Assembly (NCBI GenBank): GCA_003284275.1
Contig: QBVU01000008.1
Span: 1-36,299, forward strand
Source of the DNA: Pelagibacteraceae bacterium AG-313-A04
Lineage (GTDB): Bacteria; Pseudomonadota; Alphaproteobacteria; Pelagibacterales; Pelagibacteraceae
Length of the DNA: 36,299 nt
Direction of reading: 5' to 3'
Position numbers and translations under genes: made by a program. Positions 23,714-31,960 of the stretch are shown piece after piece. Numbering within the stretch: position 1 is the stretch's first letter; each line of letters opens with the position of its first letter. The notes under the pieces were generated by a model. The model worked only from the letters and a program-made list of their open reading frames with translations, did no database searches and was not told where the DNA came from.

Positions 23714-24565
23714 ATGAGTTTAAAATTAGCCCCTTCAGATTACGAAATATACATTCCAATTGGTGAATGGATAGAAGGAAATATTAAAGAGTGGCTATTT
23801 GAACAAAGGCCACTCTTTAAAAAGATTTCAGCACCAATAGACACAGTTCTTAATAGTTTAGACTCTCTTTTTAATTTTATTCCTTTTCCAATAATTCTTT
23901 TAATATTTGTTTTTTTTGCTTATAGAACTAACGGTTTAAAGTTTGCAATCTTTTCTTTTGTTAGTTTAGTTTTTATAGATCTAGTTGATCTTTGGTCTGA
24001 GAGCATGACAACATTAGCAATGATTTTCACCGCAGTATTATTTTGTATGTTAATCGGTATACCGCTAGGTATTCTTGCATCTAGAAGTAATACTTTTGAA
24101 ATTATCTTACGCCCAATACTTGATATAATGCAAACAATACCAAGTTTCGTTTATTTAATACCTGTAGTTATGCTTTTTGGAGTTGGTTTAACGCCTGGTG
24201 TAGTTGCTACAATTATATTTGCTTTACCACCAATCATTCGATTAACAAATTTAGGAATAAGGCAAGTTGGTAAAGGATTTAAAGAGGCAGGATCAAGTTT
24301 AGGACTTACAAAATTTTTAATACTAATCAAAATTGAAATTCCTTTATCTTTAAAAACTATAATGGCAGGAGTTAATCAAACATTGATGCTTGCGTTGTCG
24401 ATGGTGGTTATTGCAGCTCTTATAGGTGCTGGAGGACTAGGTTTAACTGTATATATCGCCCTAGGAAGACTTGATGTAGGCTCAGCAGTTATTGGTGGAA
24501 CGGGAATTGTAATTTTAGCAATTATTTTAGATAGAATTACGCAAAAAATAATTAAATCACACTAA
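23714..24565 (+). CDS. Glycine betaine/proline-type ABC transporter permease
   Basis: This 283-residue ProW/OpuAB-like permease has a soluble N-terminal part (first ~50 residues, IGEWIEGNIKEWLFEQRPLF) as in ProW, then about six hydrophobic segments. The coupling region contains IPLGILASRSN, DIMQTIPSFVYLIPVVMLFG and FKEAGSSLGLTKF, the last being the EAA loop that contacts the ATPase. GAGGLGLTVYIALGRLD is typical near the C-terminus. No ATPase (ProV) gene follows: the next gene lies on the other strand and overlaps the end by 9 bases. The transporter must borrow an ATPase encoded elsewhere, or the gene has moved. Confidence 0.9.
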   Translation: MSLKLAPSDYEIYIPIGEWIEGNIKEWLFEQRPLFKKISAPIDTVLNSLDSLFNFIPFPIILLIFVFFAYRTNGLKFAIFSFVSLVFIDLVDLWSESMTTLAMIFTAVLFCMLIGIPLGILASRSNTFEIILRPILDIMQTIPSFVYLIPVVMLFGVGLTPGVVATIIFALPPIIRLTNLGIRQVGKGFKEAGSSLGLTKFLILIKIEIPLSLKTIMAGVNQTLMLALSMVVIAALIGAGGLGLTVYIALGRLDVGSAVIGGTGIVILAIILDRITQKIIKSH

Positions 24566-25465
24566 CGACTTTAATTTTTTAATATGTTTTGGAGTAATTT
24601 CACAACATCCTCCAATAATGTTAGCTCCCTTACTTTTTAATTTTTTACAAATTTCAAGAAATTTTTGGGGGGTGAGGTCTTTTCTTTTTCCAAGCTGAAC
24701 CTTAGGGTTATTTGAATCAGGTTTCCATCCTGGTGGAATATGTTCAAAAGCATTAATTTTAAATCCAAATGGAACTTTAAGTTTTTTTGCATCTTTCATC
24801 ACCTCATTTAAATCTTCAAAAGAAACACAAGAGGCCATAATACCAATAGGTTTATGTTTTTGAACTTTTTTTGCAACAGACATAAATTTTTCACCCGAGG
24901 GTAACAATCCTTTGCTCCTAATATGGATACCGACCAAAATTTTTTTTTTGTATTTTTTAATAGCGTTTAAACCTAATGAACACTCTTTCCAGCTGCTCAT
25001 TACATCTAAATAAAAGAAATCCACATATGGATTGAGATATTTTGCCTGGGATCTAAAACTTTCTTTTATAAACTTAAGATCTTTTCCAAGGTCAGCAAAA
25101 TAAGTAAAATTTTGAGGTGGCAGACTTCCAGCAATCAAAACCTTTTTCTTAGACATAACCACAGCTCTTTTTGCCAATTTCCCTGCTAAAACGTTTAGGT
25201 TTTTATATTCTTTTACTAAACCATTTTCGATCAGCCTTCGTTTTCTGCTACCAAAACTATTTGTTACTATAATTTCTGCTCCGGCTTTTATAAAATCTAA
25301 ATGAGTTCTGATAACTGTTTTATGATATTTTTTAATATATAAAGCTGAGGCTCCCCATAAAGTTCCATAAGGTTTAACTCCTCGATTAAGAAGTTCTTGA
25401 CCCATGCCTCCGTCTAAAATTCTTGTTTTTTGAAAAAAATATTTATCCAGAAACTTCAATCCCAA
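24557..25465 (-). CDS. Homocysteine S-methyltransferase family protein
   Basis: The 302-residue TIM-barrel enzyme of the Pfam S-methyl_trans family begins with ILDGGMGQELLNRG and has TNSFGSRKRRL. Zinc ligands are visible: Cys213 (MASCVSF) and Cys287-Cys288 (IIGGCCEI). Members transfer a methyl group from betaine, S-methylmethionine or a similar donor to homocysteine to make methionine. Its position next to betaine-uptake genes suggests a betaine-type donor, but this is inference. The reading given starts 23 bases inside the upstream small ORF; TTG 25459 is another possible start. It ends inside proW on the other strand. Confidence 0.85.
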   Translation of the reverse strand: MGLKFLDKYFFQKTRILDGGMGQELLNRGVKPYGTLWGASALYIKKYHKTVIRTHLDFIKAGAEIIVTNSFGSRKRRLIENGLVKEYKNLNVLAGKLAKRAVVMSKKKVLIAGSLPPQNFTYFADLGKDLKFIKESFRSQAKYLNPYVDFFYLDVMSSWKECSLGLNAIKKYKKKILVGIHIRSKGLLPSGEKFMSVAKKVQKHKPIGIMASCVSFEDLNEVMKDAKKLKVPFGFKINAFEHIPPGWKPDSNNPKVQLGKRKDLTPQKFLEICKKLKSKGANIIGGCCEITPKHIKKLKSLV

Positions 25466-25628
25466 AGAAAGTAGATAAAAAAACTATGATCGCGAATATT
25501 GTAAACCACATAAACCATTGAGACGCCACTTTGACCAAAGAACCTTTATCTATACCTTTCCAAGGCATAAACGTGTATGTGGCCAGAGTAACTAAAATTA
25601 AAAATAAAAGTAAATTTGTTAAAGTCAT
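25443..25628 (-). CDS. Small two-helix membrane protein
   Basis: The 61-residue protein is almost entirely two hydrophobic helices: residues ~3-22 (LTNLLLFLILVTLATYTF) and ~38-56 (QWFMWFTIFAIIVFLSTFF), joined by a short loop PWKGIDKGSL. Its ATG directly follows the citrate-synthase-family stop (TAGATG) and its end overlaps the methyltransferase start by 23 bases, so it is placed as a translated operon member. I do not recognise a family and assign no function. The clean hydrophobic pattern and operon fit argue against a chance reading. Confidence 0.65.
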   Translation of the reverse strand: MTLTNLLLFLILVTLATYTFMPWKGIDKGSLVKVASQWFMWFTIFAIIVFLSTFFGIEVSG

Positions 25629-26753
25629 CTATCGTTGGTTTAATAGCATTACTTCTCTTACTTCAGCGCCTCTATATTTCGATAAAGGTCTAATTAATTT
25701 ATTAGAAGCATGTTGTTCCATGATGTGTGCTGACCAACCAGTTATTCGCGACATTACGAAAATTGGTGTATAAAAATCAATATCTATTCCCATCATGTAA
25801 TAAGTTGGACCACAAGGAAAATCTACATTAGGATATATTTTCTTTTTATCTATCATAACCTTTTCTAAAATTTCATAAATTCTCGTGTACTTTTCTTTTT
25901 TAAGAAGTTTAGCAACTTTGAACATATAGTGCTTCATAGTTGGCACTCTAGAGTCTCCAGTACGATAAACTCTGTGTCCAAATCCCATTACAACTTTCTT
26001 TTTATCTAGTGCATTTTCAATCCAAGCTTTAGCTTTTTCTGGTTTTCCTATTTCTTTCATCATATGCATTACAGCTTCATTTGCCCCACCATGTAACGGG
26101 CCCTTCAAGGAAGCTATCGCACCAGTGATTGCTCCATGTAAATCTGATAAGCTTGAAGTAATAGTTCTAGCTGTAAAAGTTGAAACATTAAAACTATGTT
26201 CTGCATATAAAATTAAAGAGATATCAAATGCTCTCACTATTTCTTTATCTGGCACTTTGTTGAACATCATTTTAAAAAAGTTTTCTGAGAAAGATAAATT
26301 TTTACTAGGAGAAATAATACTTTTGCCTTTTCTTGCTCTAAAATATGCAGCAACAGCAGTAGGAGTTTTAGCAAAAATTCTCATTGCCTTTCTCATATTT
26401 GCTTTAGGAGAATTATCTTTAGTGTCTTTATCCTCTAATGCCATCAAACTTACACAAGTTCTAATAACATCCATAGGATGAGCATTTTTTGGCATCTTTT
26501 TAATATCGTTTAATATTTGTTTTGAAAGTTTTCTCTCGGATCTTTCTTGTTTTATAAATTTTTTTAGCTGGTTTTTATTTGGAAGTTCACCATTAAGGAC
26601 AAGATATGCAACTTCCTCGAAATCACATTTATCACAAAGTTCTTGAACTGTATAACCTCTGTATGTAAGCGCGCTTAACTCAGGAACTACGTGCGAAATC
26701 GTCGTTTCATCAACAACTATGCCAAGTAATCCTTTTTTAATTTCTTCACTCAT
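25629..26753 (-). CDS. prpC: 2-methylcitrate synthase / citrate synthase family protein
   Basis: The 374-residue enzyme condenses propionyl-CoA (or acetyl-CoA) with oxaloacetate. The start GLLGIVVDETTISHVVPE then LTYRGYTVQEL is typical of the short prpC/type II branch. Active-site residues are in GPLHGGANEAV (His), GFGHRVYRTGD (His) and PNVDFPCGPTYYM (Asp). The gene directly follows prpB with a one-base overlap (TAATG), which favours 2-methylcitrate synthase over housekeeping citrate synthase. prpD/acnD, needed for the middle step, is not in the window. Dual use as citrate synthase cannot be excluded. Confidence 0.87.
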   Translation of the reverse strand: MSEEIKKGLLGIVVDETTISHVVPELSALTYRGYTVQELCDKCDFEEVAYLVLNGELPNKNQLKKFIKQERSERKLSKQILNDIKKMPKNAHPMDVIRTCVSLMALEDKDTKDNSPKANMRKAMRIFAKTPTAVAAYFRARKGKSIISPSKNLSFSENFFKMMFNKVPDKEIVRAFDISLILYAEHSFNVSTFTARTITSSLSDLHGAITGAIASLKGPLHGGANEAVMHMMKEIGKPEKAKAWIENALDKKKVVMGFGHRVYRTGDSRVPTMKHYMFKVAKLLKKEKYTRIYEILEKVMIDKKKIYPNVDFPCGPTYYMMGIDIDFYTPIFVMSRITGWSAHIMEQHASNKLIRPLSKYRGAEVREVMLLNQR

Positions 26754-27649
26754 TATTCATGTCCCTCTGTTGAAAAATCAGTTATTTTTTTATCTGGGGT
26801 ATTGTATTTCTCATATTCTACTAACTCGTACAACCTTTTTCTAGTCTGCATTTTGTCAATAATATTGTTTTGATGACCATCATTAAATATAGATTTTAAA
26901 CCCATTTCTACATTTTGCATTGCAAGACGTTGTGTGCTCACAGGATAAATTACAAGGTTATAACCTAAATTTTCTAATTGTTTTTTATCTAACAACTTAG
27001 ATTTTCCAAACTCAGTCATATTAGCCAGTAAGTACCCTTTGGCTACTTTTCTAACTTTTTCAAATTCACTTTCATCTTTCATGGCTTCAGGAAAAATCAT
27101 ATCAGCTCCAGCATCTTCATAAGCTTTGATTCTCTCTAAAGTTTTATCTAATCCTTCAACGGAATTAGCATCTGTTCTAGCTATAATTAAAAAATTTTTA
27201 TCTTTTCTTGCTTTAACAGATTCTTGAATTTTTTTTATCATTTCTTCTTTAGAAACAAGTTCTTTATTATCTAAATGGCCACACCTTTTTTCAGCCACTT
27301 GATCTTCTAAATGACAACCTGCTAAACCTTTATTTTCAAATACTTCAATTGTTTTTTTACAATTTCCAAAACCGGTATCGATATCAACAATTGTTGGAAG
27401 ATCAGTAACTCTCGCTATTTGTCCACTTCTATAGCTTACCTGATCTAATGTTGTTAATCCAATGTCAGGTAAACCTAGATCATTTGACATAACACCACCT
27501 GAAACGTAAATCCCGTCAAATCCTATTTCTGCAATGAGTTTTGCACAAAGTGGATTATATGCCCCAGGAAATCTTAATAATTTTTTTGATTGTAAAGTTT
27601 TAATTAAATCTGAACGTTTTTCTGAAATTGTTTTTTTAGTAAAATGCAT
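26753..27649 (-). CDS. prpB: 2-methylisocitrate lyase
   Basis: The 298-residue enzyme of the isocitrate lyase/PEP mutase superfamily cleaves 2-methylisocitrate to pyruvate and succinate. Diagnostic segments are LRFPGAYNPLCAKLI, LGLPDIGLTTLDQV, the metal-binding VDIDTGFGN and the catalytic loop EKRCGH with Cys123, then IIARTDAN. The KRCGH loop separates lyases from phosphonate-type mutases. With prpC it forms the 2-methylcitrate route for propionyl-CoA, for instance from DMSP or branched-chain amino acids; that link to substrate is inference. It is preceded by a 40-bp gap after lysE. Confidence 0.9.
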   Translation of the reverse strand: MHFTKKTISEKRSDLIKTLQSKKLLRFPGAYNPLCAKLIAEIGFDGIYVSGGVMSNDLGLPDIGLTTLDQVSYRSGQIARVTDLPTIVDIDTGFGNCKKTIEVFENKGLAGCHLEDQVAEKRCGHLDNKELVSKEEMIKKIQESVKARKDKNFLIIARTDANSVEGLDKTLERIKAYEDAGADMIFPEAMKDESEFEKVRKVAKGYLLANMTEFGKSKLLDKKQLENLGYNLVIYPVSTQRLAMQNVEMGLKSIFNDGHQNNIIDKMQTRKRLYELVEYEKYNTPDKKITDFSTEGHE

Positions 27650-27689
27650 TCGAAAAACTTATATTAGAGCAGGGTGTAAAAATCAAAGA

Positions 27690-28289
27690 TTATTTGAGCA
27701 GTATAAATAAACCAGTTAAAACTAATAAAACGGCTAGTAAATATTCAATAATTTTTTTTATTTTAATATCATTTATAAATATTCTTAAGCCACTCCCAAA
27801 TAGTGCCCATAAGCTTATAGTTGGAAAACATATTATTGCAGCTGTAATTGTTACAAAAGCAATTCCAATAAAGATATTTTCCTCAGTAGGAAAAAATCCT
27901 GAGGCAACCGTAACGGCAATTGACCAAGCTTTAGGATTTATAAATTGAAATAAAGAAGCTTCATAAAATCTTAATGGTCTACCAGTTTCTTTTTGAACCA
28001 TACTAAATGAACCAAGCATTTTCCAACCTAAATAAACTAAATAAATAAAACATAAAATTTTCATATAAAATTGAACTTGAGGGTAAAGTAAAAATAAATT
28101 TGCTAAACCAAAACAAGTTAATCCTATTTGTAAAATGTGACCTAAGGGAATACCAATTAAATGCGGCAAAGTTCTAACAAATCCAAATTTCATTCCGGAA
28201 GCAGTAAGCATTGCATTATTTGGACCTGGAGTAAAAAACATTGTAAAGTAAAACGCTGCTAATGCAGAAAATAAAGTAAAAGTAATCAT
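27690..28289 (-). CDS. LysE-family translocator
   Basis: The 199-residue inner-membrane protein has about six hydrophobic segments and the LysE/RhtB signature near the N-terminus (FTPGPNNAMLTASGMKFGF). The conserved LYLGWKML follows the third helix and QFINPKAWSIAVT sits mid-protein. LysE/RhtB proteins export amino acids such as lysine, arginine, homoserine or threonine; the substrate is not predictable. Its ATG overlaps the gph stop by 4 bases (ATGA), so the two genes are translationally linked. Confidence 0.88.
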   Translation of the reverse strand: MITFTLFSALAAFYFTMFFTPGPNNAMLTASGMKFGFVRTLPHLIGIPLGHILQIGLTCFGLANLFLLYPQVQFYMKILCFIYLVYLGWKMLGSFSMVQKETGRPLRFYEASLFQFINPKAWSIAVTVASGFFPTEENIFIGIAFVTITAAIICFPTISLWALFGSGLRIFINDIKIKKIIEYLLAVLLVLTGLFILLK

Positions 28290-28948
28290 AAATATTTTTC
28301 TATTATTTTTTCAAAACCAATAAAGTTATTAATTAATTCATCATGCTTAATTTCTTTTTCAGATTTTTCAGTATACCCATCTTTAACTAATACAAATGGT
28401 AAATTGGCATTATGAGCTGAATTTGCATCAACTTCACTATCACCAACCATAATTGTTTTTTTGAGATCTCCGCCTATGATTTCAACTACATCAGTTAAAT
28501 GTCTAGGATCAGGTTTATTGAAAGAAAAGGTGTCACAACCCGCAACGTATTCAAAATACTTGTATAAGTCTAATTTTTTTAAAAGATCCACTGCTAATCT
28601 TTCCTGTTTATTAGTACAAACCCCCATTGAAATATTTCTATTTTTTGCCCAATTTAAAAAATCAATAGATCCCTCTAAGGGTGTACTATTTCGATCAATA
28701 TTTTTTGCGTAATAATCAATAAATTCTTTAGTCATCTCCTTTTTTATTTTCTCGTCTTTTATTTCTTCTTTAAAAGATCTTTGCATCATCACCCATGCAC
28801 CTTTGCCTGCCAAGGATTTGATATCTGATAACTTTTTTTCTGCATGGCCAAATTTTTTCATCACATGGTTATGAGCAGCCATTAAATCCGGTGCTGTATT
28901 GACTATTGTACCGTCTAAATCAAAAAGAATTGTATAAATTTGAGTCAT
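28286..28948 (-). CDS. HAD-family phosphatase, phosphoglycolate phosphatase-like
   Basis: The 220-residue HAD hydrolase begins with motif [21 protein letters not shown] (nucleophile and acid-base Asp). It has motif II in MGVCTNKQ (Thr), Lys in SFNKPDPRH and motif IV in [12 protein letters not shown]. The cap type and NTAPDL segment match Gph, which removes 2-phosphoglycolate formed by DNA repair or oxygenase activity. Other sugar phosphatases of this subfamily look similar, so the substrate is only likely. It starts the minus-strand series gph-lysE-prpB-prpC. Confidence 0.83.
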   Translation of the reverse strand: MTQIYTILFDLDGTIVNTAPDLMAAHNHVMKKFGHAEKKLSDIKSLAGKGAWVMMQRSFKEEIKDEKIKKEMTKEFIDYYAKNIDRNSTPLEGSIDFLNWAKNRNISMGVCTNKQERLAVDLLKKLDLYKYFEYVAGCDTFSFNKPDPRHLTDVVEIIGGDLKKTIMVGDSEVDANSAHNANLPFVLVKDGYTEKSEKEIKHDELINNFIGFEKIIEKYL

Positions 28949-29017
28949 TTTAAAAGTATTAAAAAGAAATATTTTGTGACTTATTTCAGATACATTATTA
29001 ATGTAAAGAAATTTTTA

Positions 29018-29662
29018 ATGAAAAGAAATAATAAATTAAACAAAGCTAACACCTATCGGCTTTCTCAAGAAGTTTTAAGAAATAAAGCTTTGACTAAAGG
29101 TGTTAATTTAATTGCTCCAGAGACAATTTTTTTATCCAAAGACACCTCATTCGGGAAAAATGTTACAGTAGAACCCTATGTTGTTTTTGGGCCTGGAGTT
29201 AAAATTGGTGACAATTCATTTATAAAGTCTTTTAGTCATATTGAAGGAACCAAAATTGAAAAAAATGTTGTTGTAGGTCCTTATGCAAGACTAAGAGAAG
29301 GAACCATTTTAAAAGCAAATACTAAAATTGGGAATTTTGTAGAAACAAAAAAATCAAATATAAATAAAAATTCTAAAGTTAATCATTTGTCCTATATTGG
29401 GGACACTTCTATAGGAAAAAATTCAAATATAGGTGCTGGAACAATAACTTGTAATTATGATGGAGTTAAAAAATCTAAAACCAAAATATCAGATAACGTT
29501 TTTATTGGTTCCAACTCTTCACTTGTCGCTCCAATTAAAATTGATAAAAATAGTGTTGTAGGTGCTGGGTCGGTAATAACTAAAAACGTTAAAAAGAAAA
29601 CGTTGGCTTTAACAAGATCTTCTCAGCTTGAAGTCAAAAACTATAAAAGAAAGAAAAAATAA
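29018..29662 (+). CDS. GlmU-like glucosamine-1-phosphate N-acetyltransferase (acetyltransferase half only)
   Basis: The 214-residue protein equals the C-terminal left-handed beta-helix domain of GlmU. The N-terminus ([20 protein letters not shown]) aligns with the NNRVQLA linker where the uridylyltransferase domain normally ends. Then come [25 protein letters not shown] and VNHLSYIGD with the catalytic His123, and [14 protein letters not shown] with CoA-site residues. It would make N-acetylglucosamine 1-phosphate for peptidoglycan and lipopolysaccharide; the UTP-dependent half must be supplied by another gene. ATG 29018 is chosen; a longer TTG reading would overlap the divergent gph start. 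It overlaps glmS by one base (TAATG). Confidence 0.85.
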   Translation: MKRNNKLNKANTYRLSQEVLRNKALTKGVNLIAPETIFLSKDTSFGKNVTVEPYVVFGPGVKIGDNSFIKSFSHIEGTKIEKNVVVGPYARLREGTILKANTKIGNFVETKKSNINKNSKVNHLSYIGDTSIGKNSNIGAGTITCNYDGVKKSKTKISDNVFIGSNSSLVAPIKIDKNSVVGAGSVITKNVKKKTLALTRSSQLEVKNYKRKKK

Positions 29663-31479
29663 TGTGTGGAATTATTGGTATCGCAAGCAATAAACCTGTT
29701 TCTATTAACATAATAAACTCTCTTAAAAAATTAGAGTACAGAGGGTATGACTCGGCTGGCATAGCAACTTTAACGGATAATACTATTAATGAAAAAAAAT
29801 GTTCTGGAAGAGTTGAAGAATTAGAAAAAATTTTATTTAAAACACCTTCAAATGGCAATATTGGAATTGGGCATGTGAGATGGGCCACTCATGGTGTGCC
29901 TAATATAACTAACGCACATCCACATTCATCTGAACAAGTTTCTGTAGTTCATAATGGCATTATTGAGAATTCTGATGAAATTAAAAAGGAATTAAAAGCT
30001 AAAGGAATTAAATTTAAATCTCAAACAGATACAGAAGTAGTAACATTATTAATCACTGAAGCTTTAAAAGAAAACAAGCCTTTAGAATCAGTATTTAAAA
30101 CGTTAAAAAAATTAAAAGGTAGTTTTGCACTTGGTATAATTTTTAAAAATTTCTCAAATATTATTATTGGAGCGAGAAGGGGCAGTCCATTAGCTGTTGG
30201 ATATTCAAAAGAGGAAAATTACATTGGTTCAGACTCTTATGCCTTGAAATCTATGACTAATAAAATTTCTTATTTAGAGGATGGAGAACTGTGTTTATTA
30301 ACTAAAGATGAAGTAAGTTTTTATGATGAACGTCTAAAAAAAATAAATAAAAAAATTCTTACATTGTCAGAAAATGGGTCCTCAGCAGATAAAGGTGAAT
30401 ATAAACACTTTATGGTTAAAGAAATTTTTGAACAACCTGATACTGTTAAGGAATGTATTGAAGAATATGTTGATAGCTCTAAAAAAAATATTAATATTCT
30501 TAATTTTCCAATTGATCCACAAAAAATAAATAAAATTATTTTGATAGGTTGTGGAACAGCTTATAATTCATGTTTAACAGCAAAATATTGGTTTGAAGAG
30601 TTAACTTCAATTGATGTTGAAATAGATATTGCATCAGAATTTAGATATAGAAATTTAAAATTTAATGCAAAAAACCTCTATATATTTGTCTCACAATCAG
30701 GAGAAACAGCTGATACTGCAGCAGCGTTAGATATATGTAAAAAAAATAACATTAAAACATGTTCAGTAGTAAATGTAATTGAAAGCACTATTGCAAGAAA
30801 TTCTGATTGGGTTTTACCTATCCACGCAGGTATAGAAATTGGTGTTGCGTCAACTAAAGCATTTTTAGGACAATTAACTGTACTTTACATTCTATGTTTA
30901 AAATTAGCGTTTGTAAGAAAAGATATAGATGAAAAAACATACGTAAAACATGTAACTAATCTAAAAAAATTACCTGACGCAATTAAGAAATGTATTAAAA
31001 GTGAAAACAATGTTCAGTTAATGGCAAAGGAATTTATTTCCGCAAAGGGATCAATGTTTTTGGGGAGAGGACCTTCTTTTCCTATTGCTTTAGAGGGTGC
31101 TTTAAAACTAAAAGAATTATCTTATTTACACGCGGAGGGTTACCCAGCTGGAGAAATGAAACATGGACCCTTAGCTTTAATCGAGGAGGGTTTACCAGTA
31201 ATAGTACTTGCTCCGATGGATAAATATTTTGAGAAAACAATTTCAAATATGCAAGAAGTTATAGCAAGAGGAGGCAAAATACTTTTTATTACCGATAATA
31301 AAAAAGAATCATTGAATGAGAATATTAGATTTGGTTTAAGGGTTCCTCATATTGATAATTTATTGTCACCTATTCTATTAACTTTGCCATTACAGATGTT
31401 AGCTTATCATGTTGCCTTATTAAAAAACTGTGATGTAGATAAACCTCGAAATTTAGCAAAATCAGTAACAGTTGAGTAA
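29662..31479 (+). CDS. glmS: Glutamine-fructose-6-phosphate aminotransferase (isomerizing)
   Basis: The 605-residue enzyme makes glucosamine 6-phosphate from fructose 6-phosphate and glutamine. It starts with [10 protein letters not shown], where Cys2 is the glutaminase nucleophile. The glutaminase domain includes GHVRWATHG and HNGIIEN. The two sugar isomerase domains carry GCGTAYNSC and SQSGETADT, then FLGRGPSFPIALEGALKLKE. It ends with the family tail DKPRNLAKSVTVE. Length matches the family. It forms a pair with the acetyltransferase gene upstream, consecutive steps in amino-sugar supply. Confidence 0.95.
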   Translation: MCGIIGIASNKPVSINIINSLKKLEYRGYDSAGIATLTDNTINEKKCSGRVEELEKILFKTPSNGNIGIGHVRWATHGVPNITNAHPHSSEQVSVVHNGIIENSDEIKKELKAKGIKFKSQTDTEVVTLLITEALKENKPLESVFKTLKKLKGSFALGIIFKNFSNIIIGARRGSPLAVGYSKEENYIGSDSYALKSMTNKISYLEDGELCLLTKDEVSFYDERLKKINKKILTLSENGSSADKGEYKHFMVKEIFEQPDTVKECIEEYVDSSKKNINILNFPIDPQKINKIILIGCGTAYNSCLTAKYWFEELTSIDVEIDIASEFRYRNLKFNAKNLYIFVSQSGETADTAAALDICKKNNIKTCSVVNVIESTIARNSDWVLPIHAGIEIGVASTKAFLGQLTVLYILCLKLAFVRKDIDEKTYVKHVTNLKKLPDAIKKCIKSENNVQLMAKEFISAKGSMFLGRGPSFPIALEGALKLKELSYLHAEGYPAGEMKHGPLALIEEGLPVIVLAPMDKYFEKTISNMQEVIARGGKILFITDNKKESLNENIRFGLRVPHIDNLLSPILLTLPLQMLAYHVALLKNCDVDKPRNLAKSVTVE

Positions 31480-31480
31480 A

Positions 31481-31897
31481 ATGAAATCAAATTATAAAGC
31501 GATGATTTTGTCGTGTATAGATCCAAGATTTCAGAATATTGTCTATAATTATTTAAAGAAAAAGAATCTAAACGGGAAATACAGCTCTTTTACTATTGCT
31601 GGTTCAGCTATAGGTGTTACAGCAAATAAATTTAAAAAATGGCATAAAGTTTTTTGGGATAATTTTGATACTTCTGTCAAATTACACAATATTAAAAAAC
31701 TAATAGTAATTAATCATCAAGACTGTGGTGCTGCAAAAATTATTAATGGAAAAAAAGAATTTTCAAAAATTAACGAATTGAAAGTTCATAAAAATTCTTT
31801 TAAAAAAATTAAAAAAATATTTAAGAAAAAATATCCAAAATTGAGGATTGAATTAAAAATTATTTCATTAAACAGCAAAGTTGAAACATTTAAGTGA
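31481..31897 (+). CDS. Short beta-carbonic-anhydrase-like protein
   Basis: The 138-residue protein has the beta-carbonic anhydrase metal site in order: Cys12 with Asp14-Arg16 (SCIDPRF) and His79-x-x-Cys82 (NHQDCG). The Asp-Arg dyad and all three zinc ligands are present. It is much shorter than typical beta-carbonic anhydrases (about 200 residues), like the compact CA-like proteins whose activity is often unproven. ATG 31481 lies 1 base after the glmS stop; TTG 31472 is an alternative. The C-terminus is rich in lysine and may be truncated relative to longer homologues. Confidence 0.7.
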   Translation: MKSNYKAMILSCIDPRFQNIVYNYLKKKNLNGKYSSFTIAGSAIGVTANKFKKWHKVFWDNFDTSVKLHNIKKLIVINHQDCGAAKIINGKKEFSKINELKVHKNSFKKIKKIFKKKYPKLRIELKIISLNSKVETFK

Positions 31898-31899
31898 AT

Positions 31900-31922
31900 A
31901 TACATTCAATAATGTATTGAAT
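31900..31922. repeat. Overlapping inverted repeats upstream of DAHP synthase
   Basis: Two alternative palindromes overlap: ATACATT/AATGTAT (31900-31906 and 31911-31917) and ATTCAAT/ATTGAAT (31904-31910 and 31916-31922). They could form competing hairpins at the end of the preceding gene, or an operator just upstream of the promoter. Confidence 0.4.
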
Positions 31923-31947
31923 ATCTTTAATCAATACACTATATATA
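31918..31947 (+). promoter_or_regulatory. Possible promoter of the DAHP synthase gene
   Basis: TTGAAT (31918-31923) and TATATA (31942-31947) are 18 bp apart and overlap the end of the inverted repeats. The implied start is only about 8 bases before ATG 31961, giving a very short leader. Confidence 0.35.
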
Positions 31948-31960
31948 GCGCAGGTTGAAT

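Noticed and set aside
25466-25628. A SAM-V type riboswitch upstream of the homocysteine methyltransferase, as seen before similar genes in marine bacteria
   Set aside because: The upstream region is occupied by the small membrane protein and prpC coding sequence, and I found no pseudoknot-like conserved motif.
28940-29017. Longer N-terminus for the GlmU-like protein starting at TTG 28940
   Set aside because: It would overlap the divergent gph start codon and adds residues unrelated to GlmU; ATG 29018 begins at the natural linker.
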